A stretch of DNA of 64,000 bases from Microscilla marina ATCC 23134 (lineage in GTDB: Bacteria; Bacteroidota; Bacteroidia; Cytophagales; Microscillaceae): assembly GCF_000169175.1 (NCBI RefSeq), contig NZ_AAWS01000013.1, positions 167,254 to 231,253 on the forward strand, read 5' to 3'. Below the pieces are notes generated by a model that was not told where the DNA came from, searched no databases, and was given only the letters and a program-made list of their open reading frames with translations. Positions 9,108 through 16,932 of the stretch are shown here, one piece after another. The translations under genes were made by a program, and so were the position numbers. Every line of letters starts with the position of its first letter. The stretch's first letter is position 1.

Positions 9108-9611
9108 TTTTCTTTAATTACTTGGCGTGGAAATATTCCTGATGTTATATCAAACAACGCACATAATTTGCTCGTATTTTTGACCTTAAAAAATAACTGG
9201 GCTAATAACCCTTATAAGTATTCTAAGGACTGTTTGAGCAAGTGTCTGGTTCATCTGGGTAGGCTCATTGAGAACGTGGTAGGTAACGACACTACCTCAA
9301 AGAAATGGCCTAGGTGCCAAAAAACAACTTTTGCCCCAACTTGGCAGCCTCCAGTTAAGAATAATGACCAATTTTTCTTCAAACTTTCCATATTTTTACA
9401 CCCTTTTCCCTTTTTTTACGTCTGGAAAGTATCTTGGTGTCAATATTACTACAAACAACACTTTTGCCCAGGCTTTTATACTAACAAGAGAAGGGACAAC
9501 AACTCAAAAAATATAGCTATTTATTGATTGTTTTATGTTGTGATGCTTGAGTGCTTGTTCTAGGTATAAAATATTTTCATAAAGGGATATCTATCAGGAA
9601 AGCTTTGCTTA

Positions 9612-9659
9612 TTTTGTCAGTAAAATGATCAAACTACCTGACAAAAAGTGAGTTTTTGT
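9612..9659. repeat. Two inverted repeats upstream of rpoN
   Basis: TTTTGTCAG (9612-9620) faces CTGACAAAA (9638-9646). Overlapping it, ACAAAAA (9641-9647) faces TTTTTGT (9653-9659). The second arm is shared, so two alternative hairpins are possible. About 240 bp before rpoN. Confidence 0.55.
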
Positions 9660-9894
9660 GTTCAATAGATATGTAAATAAAAAGTTAGATTAACAGTGAA
9701 TTTGTTCTGAGCTGTTGAACTCATCTGCTAAATTATTTTGCGAATATTGTTTTAAGTTTTGGATTAATAACTTATTTTAGCAAAAAAATCACCTTTCTAG
9801 CAATAATTATACCAGCAGTAAATTTTCTGGTACGGTTTTTACACAGTACTAGAATAACTTTGACACCTTTAAAAATTAACAGGAGATTTCACTT

Positions 9895-11373
9895 ATGCTA
9901 AAACAAAACCTAAGCACATCACTCGTACAGAAACTGTCTCCACAGCAGATTCAGTTTATCAAGTTGCTACAGATTCCTACTGCTGAGCTTCATACCCGCA
10001 TCGAAGAAGAATTAGAGATTAACCCCATACTGGAAGAAGGAAGAGAAGAAAAAGAGAAAGAAAAAGATGAAATGTCTAATTCTGACAGCTCAGACAACGA
10101 CGATGAGGACTATGACGAGCAGCCAGAAGTAGACATGGAGGAAGAAATCAGCATAGAAGACTACCTCCACGAAGAAGAAATGAACGGCTATAAAATGTAT
10201 GGCGATGGCGCTTCACGCGAAGAAGATAAAGAAATACCTTTGCCCATGAGTACTACCCTCAACGACAGCCTCCTGATTCAATTAGGCTTTTTGGGACTCG
10301 ACGAGCGTCAAAAAACCATTGCCCAGCAACTCATCGGAAGCATAGATGGCGATGGCTACATTCGCCGGGCTATTGAAGCGATTGTAAACGACCTGGCTTT
10401 TTCGCAAAATGTAGAAACCACCGAAGAAGAAATAGAGCAAATACTCAACAAGGTTCAATATTTTGATCCTCCGGGCATTGCCGCCCGCGACTTGCAAGAG
10501 TGTTTGATGATTCAGCTTAAGCGCCGCGATGACGACGGAGAAGTAAGCGAAGCCGCGATGAAAATTGTAGAAAACTGTTTTGAGGAGTTTACCAAAAAAC
10601 ATTACGATAAAATAAAGAAAAAGCTGGATGCCAGCGACGAAATACTCAAAAAAGCAGTAGATACCATTACCAAGCTCAACCCCAAACCCGGTGGAGAGTC
10701 TGGCAGTTCTTTTGCCCAACGGCAATACATCATTCCTGATTTTATTCTTGCCAACAATAACAGTAAACTGGAGCTTTCGCTCAACTCGCGCAATGCACCT
10801 GAGCTACGCATTAACCAAACCTACGCCGAAATGCTGGATACCTACAGCAAGAGCGACAAAAAAGACAAGAAAATAAAAGAAACGGTGACTTTTGTAAAGC
10901 AAAAGTTAGACGCAGCTAAGTGGTTTATAGACGCTATTAAGCAACGTCAGCAAACTTTGCTCAGAACAATGAACGCCATCATAGAGTATCAATATGAATT
11001 TTTCCTGGAAGGTGATGAGAGCAAATTCCGCCCAATGATTTTGAAAGATATTGCTGATAAAATCAGCATGGATATTTCTACCATATCAAGGGTGGCCAAC
11101 AGCAAGTCTATCCAAACCGACTTTGGAATTTATCCACTTAAATATTTCTTCTCTGAGGGCATTTCTACCAAAACAGGCGAAGACGTAAGTAGCCGTGAGG
11201 TAAAACATGTATTGAAAGAATTAGTAAACTCTGAAAATAAGAAAAAACCTCTTTCTGATGATAAGCTGGAAAAGTTACTCAAAGAAAAAGGCTATAAAAT
11301 TGCCCGACGTACTGTGGCAAAATACCGCGAGCAATTAGGAATTCCTGTAGCTCGTCTACGAAAAAAGTTGTAA
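9895..11373 (+). CDS. rpoN: RNA polymerase sigma-54 factor
   Basis: A 492-residue sigma-54, which directs RNA polymerase to -24/-12 promoters and needs an ATP-dependent enhancer-binding protein to open them. Region I is at the N terminus (QKLSPQQIQFIKLLQIPT), followed by an acidic region II linker (about residues 48-85, with EEGREEKEKEKDE), the core-binding domain and the C-terminal RpoN box ARRTVAKYREQLGIP near residue 475. A Shine-Dalgarno-like AGGAG at 9881-9885, 9 bp before the ATG, supports the start and is unusual in this window. Confidence 0.97.
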   Translation: MLKQNLSTSLVQKLSPQQIQFIKLLQIPTAELHTRIEEELEINPILEEGREEKEKEKDEMSNSDSSDNDDEDYDEQPEVDMEEEISIEDYLHEEEMNGYKMYGDGASREEDKEIPLPMSTTLNDSLLIQLGFLGLDERQKTIAQQLIGSIDGDGYIRRAIEAIVNDLAFSQNVETTEEEIEQILNKVQYFDPPGIAARDLQECLMIQLKRRDDDGEVSEAAMKIVENCFEEFTKKHYDKIKKKLDASDEILKKAVDTITKLNPKPGGESGSSFAQRQYIIPDFILANNNSKLELSLNSRNAPELRINQTYAEMLDTYSKSDKKDKKIKETVTFVKQKLDAAKWFIDAIKQRQQTLLRTMNAIIEYQYEFFLEGDESKFRPMILKDIADKISMDISTISRVANSKSIQTDFGIYPLKYFFSEGISTKTGEDVSSREVKHVLKELVNSENKKKPLSDDKLEKLLKEKGYKIARRTVAKYREQLGIPVARLRKKL

Positions 11374-11578
11374 TCTTGTAATCAAATAACTTATTTTGTT
11401 TGTTACTAGGTAACCGCTCAAAAGCAAGCCTACTTATTTTGACCCAAAACCTGATGCCCAGGAATTGAGTAATAGATAGTTGTACGCTGGTGGTTGCTCA
11501 AAATAAAAACAAGTTGGTGTGATTTCAAGAAAACAAATATTCCCCTATAATTCGCAAAAAGATATAAACAGCCAGCGA

Positions 11579-12241
11579 ATGGCTTACTTCATATCGCTGG
11601 TCTTACATCCTTTATTGTTGCCTTCTATACTGTTGGCAGTGTTGTTTTATTTTACTTCTCCTACAGTAGCTCCAGTGAGCCACTCGCTCAAGCTTCCTTT
11701 TTTGGGCATTATCTTTATCATGACTTTTGTATTTCCAATGTGCACTGCCGCCATATGGTTGTTGTCGCGCCAAATACAAACCCCCCAACCCAAATACCAA
11801 ACCGAAGACGAATCTTTGGAAACCTATCCAGAGGTAAACCTGCACATGCAGAACCGCCAAGACCGACGCTGGGTATTTGTATTCACCAGTTTGATCTATG
11901 TAATAGCTACAGTACTGTTTGAAATAAAAGCGCAAAACCCTTTCATCACTCTAGTGTTGGCAAGCGTCACCCTCTCTTTGCTTTTACTTACTCTTATCAC
12001 TTTTTTTTGGAAGATAAGCGCCCATAGTGTGGGTATGAGTGGTATACTAGGCATATTGCTTGGCTTTAATTATCGTCTGGGCGAAAGTGCGTTGTTTTAC
12101 CCTATCTTGATTGCCACTATATTGGTGGGGTTGGTTATGACAGCTCGCCTTTACCTTGATGCACACAGCCCTGCACAGGTAGCCGCTGGTTTTTTCATGG
12201 GCTTTGTAGTAAACTTTATCACTGTACTGGTACTTTTGTAG
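11579..12241 (+). CDS. PAP2-like integral membrane protein
   Basis: About 220 residues with six hydrophobic segments. The C-terminal half carries divergent PAP2 (phosphatidic acid phosphatase) signatures: SAHSVGMSG where the family has PSGH, and ARLYLDAHSPAQVAAG where it has SRxxxxxHxxxD. The first phosphatase motif is not clear, so activity is uncertain. A GTG start at 11519 would add 20 polar residues; I prefer the ATG at 11579 because it places the first membrane segment at the N terminus as in related proteins. It follows rpoN by about 200 bp and precedes the crotonase gene by 36 bp. Confidence 0.75.
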   Translation: MAYFISLVLHPLLLPSILLAVLFYFTSPTVAPVSHSLKLPFLGIIFIMTFVFPMCTAAIWLLSRQIQTPQPKYQTEDESLETYPEVNLHMQNRQDRRWVFVFTSLIYVIATVLFEIKAQNPFITLVLASVTLSLLLLTLITFFWKISAHSVGMSGILGILLGFNYRLGESALFYPILIATILVGLVMTARLYLDAHSPAQVAAGFFMGFVVNFITVLVLL

Positions 12242-12277
12242 TCTTTGCCAAAATTTCCACCCTTAAAAATATTTTGA

Positions 12278-13078
12278 ATGAACACCGAAAAAACTGCCGA
12301 TTACCAGTGTATTTTATATCAGGTAACCGACAACACCTGCACCATTACCCTCAATCGTCCGAAGGTATACAACGCACTTAACAACCAACTATCTGCCGAA
12401 TTGGTGCAAGCCCTTAAGGTAGCTGCCAATGATACCAACGTAAGGGTAGTTGTACTTACTGGCGCGGGCAAAGGGTTTTGTACCGGGCACGACCTCAAAG
12501 CACCCGAAAACATGCAAGGAAGGGCACCTTCTGAGATCATTAACCAAAATTATAAGCCCATTATAGAAGCATTGCGTCACCTTGCCAAACCCGTGATTTG
12601 TCGTTTGAACGGAGTGGCAGCAGGGGCAGGTTGTTCGTTGGCGCTTGCCTGCGATATGATCATTGCCAGCGAAGACGCAAGTCTGGTGCAGATATTTGTA
12701 AATATAGGGTTAGTAATGGACGCTGGGGCATCTTATTTCTTGTCACAACTTTTGCCCCGAAACAAGGCTTTCGAACTTGCTGCCAAAGGCACACCGCTTA
12801 CTGCTGTAGAAGCTGAGCAGTGGGGGATTGTAAACCGGGTAGCGCCTGCTGAAGCCCTAGACGAAGTGCTGGCTGAAGAACTGGCTTATTTTGCCCAGGC
12901 ACCTACCAAGGCTATAGGTATGATGAAGCGTTTACTCAACCAAGCGTACCAATCAGACTTACCCCACATGATAGAGATGGAAGCCACCTACCAAGACCAT
13001 GCCTCTAAAACTAAAGACCATACCGAAGGCATTATGTCTTTTATTCAAAAGCGTAAAGCAAACTTTAAAGGCAAGTAG
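12278..13078 (+). CDS. Enoyl-CoA hydratase/isomerase (PaaG-like)
   Basis: A 266-residue crotonase-fold enzyme acting on acyl-CoA thioesters. Crotonase motifs are visible: ITLNRPKVYNALN, GAGKGFCTGHDL (oxyanion hole) and NGVAAGAGCSLALACD (second oxyanion glycine). The catalytic-loop sequence IGLVMDAGASYFL has Asp in the position used by PaaG-type isomerases rather than the Glu of true hydratases, so the phenylacetate-pathway isomerase group fits best. No other paa genes lie nearby. It may be transcribed with the PAP2-like gene 36 bp upstream. Confidence 0.88.
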   Translation: MNTEKTADYQCILYQVTDNTCTITLNRPKVYNALNNQLSAELVQALKVAANDTNVRVVVLTGAGKGFCTGHDLKAPENMQGRAPSEIINQNYKPIIEALRHLAKPVICRLNGVAAGAGCSLALACDMIIASEDASLVQIFVNIGLVMDAGASYFLSQLLPRNKAFELAAKGTPLTAVEAEQWGIVNRVAPAEALDEVLAEELAYFAQAPTKAIGMMKRLLNQAYQSDLPHMIEMEATYQDHASKTKDHTEGIMSFIQKRKANFKGK

Positions 13079-13394
13079 CTATGCCTGCTTATTCTTTCAA
13101 GCTAAACTCCACTGTACTTTTGCACTTTGCGTGTTCATTATTTGCCTGAAATCGATTCGGTAACTTCTTGAATGTTGCAAGAGATGTATTACGCTTGCAT
13201 AAGGGCTATTTTTATCGAAAAATAGTCGAAAATTACTTTTTCTGATAGATTTATGTAGTTGATAGTCAATAGCTTGATAAAAAAATATCGAAAAAATAAA
13301 AAAAATAACTCCACTGTGGCATATTTCTTTAGTATATGAGTCCAAGTATAAATTAGTAGACGTAAGCAAAGATATGTAATGATCTTATGCAGGT
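13079..13394. other. Intergenic, no feature seen
   Basis: About 315 bp of AT-rich sequence after the crotonase gene. I see no terminator, repeat or convincing small gene before the -7 box at 13395. Confidence 0.5.
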
Positions 13395-13402
13395 TATTTT
13401 TG
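13395..13402 (+). promoter_or_regulatory. -7 box of candidate small RNA
   Basis: TATTTTTG, a perfect TAnnTTTG. No TTG is seen at the usual upstream distance. Transcription would begin near 13408, exactly where the paired element begins. Confidence 0.4.
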
Positions 13403-13407
13403 CAAGA

Positions 13408-13612
13408 CTCAAGCTTATGGGTACATAAGGTAAACAGAGAGAGTAAGCCATACTGACCCTATAGGAAGAAATCTCTCATAAAACTTTTTCCCTGGCAATT
13501 GTACTACTTGTACGGTGGCTAACTCATAAGCTTTGGAGGATTGTTAATCTTATCAAAATTACACTACCCAAATGGTTGTTTCGCTCGCGAAACCTGTCTG
13601 TTTGGGTTTTTT
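13408..13612 (+). ncRNA. Candidate structured small RNA
   Basis: About 205 bases between a -7 box and a strong terminator, with no protein-coding potential. CTCAAGCTTATG (13408-13419) pairs with CATAAGCTT-tg-GAG (13525-13538), closing a long-range stem. Inside, GT-a-AGCCA (13443-13450) pairs with TGGCT-a-AC (13516-13523), and the sequences TAC/GTA (13451-13453, 13510-13512) extend it. The apical part holds CCTATAGG and GTAC-tactt-GTAC. One closing stem, an internal bubble and an apical stem, about 200 bases long, recall 6S RNA, but I cannot identify the family from sequence alone. A cis-acting leader is less likely because the terminator separates it from the next gene. Confidence 0.4.
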
Positions 13613-13613
13613 T
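13566..13613 (+). terminator. Rho-independent terminator
   Basis: ACCCAAA (13566-13572) pairs with TTTGGGT (13601-13607), with an inner GTTTCG-ctcg-CGAAAC helix, then a T run. It lies nearly 490 bp after the crotonase gene, which is the main reason to suspect a separate short transcript. Confidence 0.85.
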
Positions 13614-13623
13614 GCGCTTGTTT

Positions 13624-13639
13624 ATGAATAAATATTCAT
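13624..13639. promoter_or_regulatory. TetR operator, site 1
   Basis: ATGAATAAATATTCAT, palindromic at 14 of 16 positions, 41 bp before the TetR gene. Confidence 0.65.
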
Positions 13640-13650
13640 TTTACTTGTAT

Positions 13651-13668
13651 AGTGAATAAATGTTCACT
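13651..13668. promoter_or_regulatory. TetR operator, site 2
   Basis: AGTGAATAAATGTTCACT, a near-perfect 18-bp palindrome, 12 bp before the TetR start. Two sites before its own gene suggest autoregulation. Confidence 0.65.
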
Positions 13669-13679
13669 ATCATTGCATC

Positions 13680-14251
13680 GTGAGAGTTAAAGATGAGCGA
13701 AAAATAGAGGTGATTTATGAAGCGACACTCCACTTAATTCAGGAAGTGGGCATTGCTGGTATTACGGTAGCCAAGATTGCTAAGGAAGCTAAATTGGCTA
13801 CTGGAACAGTGTATATTTATTTTAAAAATAAAGAAGAACTCATCAATCAACTTTATCTTCATCTAAAAAAACAAACTACCGAAAACCTGTTTGTAGGCTT
13901 TGACCCTACCGAACCCATCAAGGTGTGCATGAAAAAGCTATTTGTCAATGCGTTGAAAAACAAAATGGCAAGCTTCAAAGAAGGGGTGTTTATGGAGCAA
14001 TATTACCACTCGCCTTATATTAGCCAGGAGCAAAACAAATAGGGCAGACCAAAATGTTGCCCATCATTGAACTAATGGAAAGAGGCAAGCAGGAATTGTT
14101 GATCAAACCCATAGAAAATGAAGTGTTGCTGGGTTTAATGGCAGGTTTTGTGCGCCAATTGGCACAGGCACACGTAGTGCAAAAATTTGAAATGACCCCA
14201 GAACGAATAGAACATTCTTTTCAAGTAATATGGGATGCTATGAAGGCATAA
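13680..14251 (+). pseudogene. TetR-family regulator, frameshifted
   Basis: The first frame (13680-14042, GTG start) encodes 120 residues with a TetR helix-turn-helix: GITVAKIAKEAKLATGTVY then YFKNKEEL. It stops at 14040-14042. A second frame, open through the stop site, continues IGQTKMLPIIELMERGKQE and ends at 14251. One extra base near 14037-14040 (inside the A-rich AACAAATAGG) would join them into a protein of about 190 residues, the normal TetR length. Palindromes upstream match sites before both following SDR genes, so this is probably their regulator. Whether the frameshift is real or a read error cannot be decided here. Confidence 0.8.
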
Positions 14252-14302
14252 GTTGAGTAAAAAGCTTGAAAATCAGTCGTGGAATATTTTTTTACTTAAT
14301 AG

Positions 14303-14318
14303 ATGAATAATTATTCAT
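14303..14318. promoter_or_regulatory. TetR operator, site 3 (first SDR gene)
   Basis: ATGAATAATTATTCAT, a perfect 16-bp palindrome, 31 bp before the first SDR gene. Confidence 0.7.
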
Positions 14319-14348
14319 TTTAATAAACTCTAAAACCAAACAAATCAG

Positions 14349-15188
14349 ATGAAAACAGTACTAATCACCGGAAGCTCTTCAGGAATAGGCAAAGCAGCCG
14401 TTCAGTTTTTTCAGTCTAAAGGCTGGCAGGTGGCGGCTACAATGCGTAGACCAGAGCGAGAAACCGATTTAAACCAATTAGACAATGTAAAATTATATGA
14501 GTTGGATGTCACCAACAATGAGTTGGTAAAAGCAGCCATTGACCAAGCCATTCAAGACTTTGGCGGTATAGATGTAGTGATTAATAACGCGGGTTATGGC
14601 TTGGCAGGACCTTTTGAAACCGCCTCAGAAGCTCAAATAGAACGACAGTTTGACACCAACTTGTTTGGTGTAATGCGAGTTACCCGCGAAGTATTGCCTC
14701 ACTTTAGGGCACGCAAAGCAGGTATGTTTATCAATATTACTTCTATTGGTGGCTTAATTACTTTGCCTTATTTTTCGTTGTACCACGGTACTAAATGGGC
14801 TTTGGAGGGCTTTACCGAATCGCTCAGATTTGAGTTAGACCCTTTCAATATCAAGGTACGCTTGGTAGAACCTGGTGGGGTAAATACTGATTTTGCCAGC
14901 CGTTCGCTTGCAATGACTACCACCGATACCGACATAGAGGCATACAACGAGCACTTAGAAAAAATATTTGCGGCGTATACCGACGAAAACCGCGCTTTAC
15001 AACGTTCGGCACCTGCCCAAATTGCTGAGGTAATTTATGAAGCAGCCACCAGTGAAAGTGACCAAATGAAGTATGTAGCAGGCGAAGATGCCAAACAACT
15101 TTGGCAAGCTCGTCAAAGCATGACATTGGAAGACTTTCATGGAATGATCAAAACCAATTTTGGTTTGAACGAAAATGTAGAGGCATAA
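14349..15188 (+). CDS. Short-chain dehydrogenase/reductase (copy 1)
   Basis: A 279-residue classical SDR oxidoreductase, soluble and NAD(P)-dependent. The cofactor motif TGSSSGIGKA is at residues 7-16, NNAG near 80, the catalytic Ser lies in NITSIGG, and the YxxxK pair is in YHGTKWALEGF. Arg33-Arg34 after the second strand suggests NADP(H) preference. It resembles SDRs annotated as oxidoreductases of unknown substrate. About 83% identical without gaps to the next gene, so the pair arose by tandem duplication. A TetR-type palindrome lies just upstream. Confidence 0.93.
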   Translation: MKTVLITGSSSGIGKAAVQFFQSKGWQVAATMRRPERETDLNQLDNVKLYELDVTNNELVKAAIDQAIQDFGGIDVVINNAGYGLAGPFETASEAQIERQFDTNLFGVMRVTREVLPHFRARKAGMFINITSIGGLITLPYFSLYHGTKWALEGFTESLRFELDPFNIKVRLVEPGGVNTDFASRSLAMTTTDTDIEAYNEHLEKIFAAYTDENRALQRSAPAQIAEVIYEAATSESDQMKYVAGEDAKQLWQARQSMTLEDFHGMIKTNFGLNENVEA

Positions 15189-15255
15189 AACCTTTGGGGT
15201 GCTATTAAGCTGCTACCAGTTGGTGGGCAAAGTACCCTGTTTTTTTAATTACTTA

Positions 15256-15271
15256 ATGAATATTTATTCAC
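15256..15271. promoter_or_regulatory. TetR operator, site 4 (second SDR gene)
   Basis: ATGAATATTTATTCAC, 19 bp before the second SDR gene; the same palindrome family as sites 1 to 3 with one end base changed. Confidence 0.65.
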
Positions 15272-15289
15272 TTTAAAAATACTTAACAG

Positions 15290-16129
15290 ATGAAAACAGT
15301 ACTCATCACCGGAAGTTCTTCAGGAATAGGCAAAGCAGCCGTTCAGTTTTTTCAGTCAAAAGGTTGGCAAGTAGCAGGCACGATGCGCCGTCCTGAAAAC
15401 GAAAATGAGTTAAACCAGTTAGACAACGTGAAGCTATACGCCCTGGATGTGACTAACAACGAATCGGTAAAAACTGCCATCAACCAAACCATTCAAGACT
15501 TTGGCGGTATAGACGTAGTGGTTAACAATGCAGGTTATGGTTTGGCGGGTCCCTTTGAAACCGCTACCGAAGAGCAAATAGCGCGTCAATACGATACCAA
15601 CTTGTTTGGTGTAATGCGGGTTACCCGCGAAATATTGCCTCATTTTAGAGCGCGCAAAGCAGGTATGTTTGTTAATATTACTTCTATTGGCGGTTTGATT
15701 GCCCTGCCTTTCAATTCTTTGTACCACGGTACTAAGTGGGCGTTGGAAGGTTTCACCGAATCGCTTAGGTTTGAGCTTGAGCCTTTCAATATCAAGGTAC
15801 GTTTGGTAGAGCCAGGTGGGGTCAAAACAGATTTTGCCGGGCGTTCGTTGGTAATGACCAATACCGATACAGACATTAAAGACTACGATGAGACTTTACA
15901 AAAGGCTTTTGCTGCCTTTATGGATCCAAGCCGGGGTGAGCACTACTCTGAACCAGCCCAAATTGCTGAGGTAATTTATGAAGCAGCCACTAGTGAAAGC
16001 GACCAAATGAAGTATGTAGCTGGTGAAGACGCCAAACAACTTTGGCAGGCACGTCAAAGCATGACGTTAGAAGACTTTCATGGAATGCTTGACGCTGACT
16101 TTGGTTTGGGCAAAAGTGTAGAAGTATAA
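15290..16129 (+). CDS. Short-chain dehydrogenase/reductase (copy 2)
   Basis: A 279-residue paralogue of the preceding gene with the same cofactor (TGSSSGIGKA) and catalytic (YHGTKWALEGF) motifs. About 47 positions differ. The differences cluster at residues about 195-230, the usual substrate-binding lid of SDRs, whereas the last 50 residues are almost unchanged. This suggests the two enzymes share chemistry but may differ in substrate. It has its own operator (site 4) and a terminator downstream. Confidence 0.93.
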   Translation: MKTVLITGSSSGIGKAAVQFFQSKGWQVAGTMRRPENENELNQLDNVKLYALDVTNNESVKTAINQTIQDFGGIDVVVNNAGYGLAGPFETATEEQIARQYDTNLFGVMRVTREILPHFRARKAGMFVNITSIGGLIALPFNSLYHGTKWALEGFTESLRFELEPFNIKVRLVEPGGVKTDFAGRSLVMTNTDTDIKDYDETLQKAFAAFMDPSRGEHYSEPAQIAEVIYEAATSESDQMKYVAGEDAKQLWQARQSMTLEDFHGMLDADFGLGKSVEV

Positions 16130-16152
16130 ACCTAAGCATTATAATTTTAGAG

Positions 16153-16200
16153 AAGCGTGTAAGGTAGGGGAGAATCCTTGCTTTATACGCTTTATTTTGT
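16153..16200 (+). terminator. Terminator after the SDR pair
   Basis: AAGCGTGTAAGG (16153-16164) pairs, with a small bulge, with CCTTGCTTTATACGCTT (16176-16192), followed by TTATTTTGTTTTTT. Confidence 0.7.
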
Positions 16201-16331
16201 TTTTTCAGCATAGTTGCTAATAGGCAGTGCTACCCTTATGGGGATTGTGGATATAATAATTAAACTTTTTAGAACCAAGCAGCAGTATGCTACGATGAGC
16301 ACACTGACTGCCTGAGGTTACTTACCACATA

Positions 16332-16529
16332 TTAGCAAGAATCACCATTTTGAATACACTCAAGTCTTGGGTCAATTCCGTCGTGACTGTCGGTAACTTC
16401 TATAAGGCGACAAGTAAGCGGAATTCTCTGCCCACCCTTGATGTGTTGTTGGTGTGCACTGTTTAGTTTTTCTCCGTCGAACAATTCACTGTTTAATTTG
16501 CTCAACTTTGTTTTACGGTTAACTTTCAT
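16332..16529 (-). CDS. Putative RiPP precursor peptide with double-glycine leader
   Basis: A 65-residue peptide. Residues 1-33 have the style of Bacteroidota natural-product leaders: basic start, KLSKLNSELFDGEKLNSAHQ, then HIKGG with the GlyGly at 32-33 where C39-peptidase ABC exporters cut. The core, residues 34-65, is polar and acidic with Cys at 40, 58 and 65, the last being the C terminus. The TIGR04149-type leader resemblance is from memory of the family, not a search. No modifying enzyme or exporter is adjacent, so processing would depend on genes elsewhere. It lies 25 bp after the 74-residue gene on the same strand. Confidence 0.65.
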   Translation of the reverse strand: MKVNRKTKLSKLNSELFDGEKLNSAHQQHIKGGQRIPLTCRLIEVTDSHDGIDPRLECIQNGDSC

Positions 16530-16554
16530 AATGAAAATTGGTTTTTAGTAATGG

Positions 16555-16779
16555 TTAAAAAATAAAGTATCCATTTGGAGATAGAAATTTGCTGCTGAGG
16601 TAAGCCACCTTTTTGCGTTCGTAGTACTTGCATCCGAACTTGATTCGGAGCAGCACTATGGGCAATAAAAACTCACCGTCCCGGCGGAACTGCCAGGGTA
16701 ACAAAGCATCAGTAGTAAAGATCATGCCCTCAATTGAAAGCTTACAATCCCGATTCATCGGGAGGTATTTTTCATCCAT
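16555..16779 (-). CDS. Small protein of unknown function upstream of RiPP precursor
   Basis: 74 residues, unrecognised. It begins MDEKYLPMNRDCKLSIEG, has one short hydrophobic stretch (FLLPIVLLRI) and a basic, aromatic C terminus. A candidate promoter and palindrome lie just upstream (16813-16863) and the RiPP precursor follows after 25 bp, which is the main reason to keep it. It could be a second precursor, a leader-binding helper or a spurious frame. Confidence 0.4.
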   Translation of the reverse strand: MDEKYLPMNRDCKLSIEGMIFTTDALLPWQFRRDGEFLLPIVLLRIKFGCKYYERKKVAYLSSKFLSPNGYFIF

Positions 16780-16812
16780 TACTTAGTTAAAAAATGAGAT
16801 TTAAAATGACTC

Positions 16813-16824
16813 AAACAATTGTTT
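16813..16824. promoter_or_regulatory. Palindrome AAACAATTGTTT
   Basis: A perfect 12-bp palindrome between the candidate -7 box (16836-16843) and the 74-residue gene, about where transcription would start. Fits an operator. Confidence 0.4.
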
Positions 16825-16835
16825 AAATCAATACT

Positions 16836-16863
16836 CAAAAGTACTCGTGTAGCCGAGAGCAAA
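16836..16863 (-). promoter_or_regulatory. Candidate promoter of the RiPP pair
   Basis: On the minus strand: TTTG (16860-16863), a 16-bp spacer, then TACTTTTG (16836-16843), a perfect -7 box. The spacer is slightly short for Bacteroidota. Confidence 0.4.
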
Positions 16864-16932
16864 CCGTAATTAGGGAGTAGACCTGTATTATATAAGCCTA
16901 AAATGTGGTTTGTGGGGGGCAAACCTTAGTGC

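Larger units (their letters stand above)
8501..9880. other. Long non-coding region upstream of rpoN
   Basis: Nearly 1.4 kb without a credible gene; the open frames present have low-complexity, cysteine-rich translations unlike protein. It contains a TGTCTA array (8855-8894), a TCCTC run (9086-9107) and two inverted repeats (9612-9646, 9641-9659). The segment 8630-8642 (TTTGACGCTGCT) also occurs in the 56-bp repeats near 125 and 253. Confidence 0.55.

Noticed and set aside
8748..9527. Three plus-strand open frames of 61-119 codons
   Set aside because: Cys- and aromatic-rich low-complexity translations, no ribosome-binding or promoter support, overlapping each other.
13097..13369. 90-codon minus-strand frame before the candidate small RNA
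   Set aside because: AT-rich DNA produces it; the translation is rich in Phe, Ile and Ser and has no motif.
16847..16860. TGTAGCCGAGAG shared with about 526-537
   Set aside because: Only 12 bases, two copies; too short to call a repeat with confidence.
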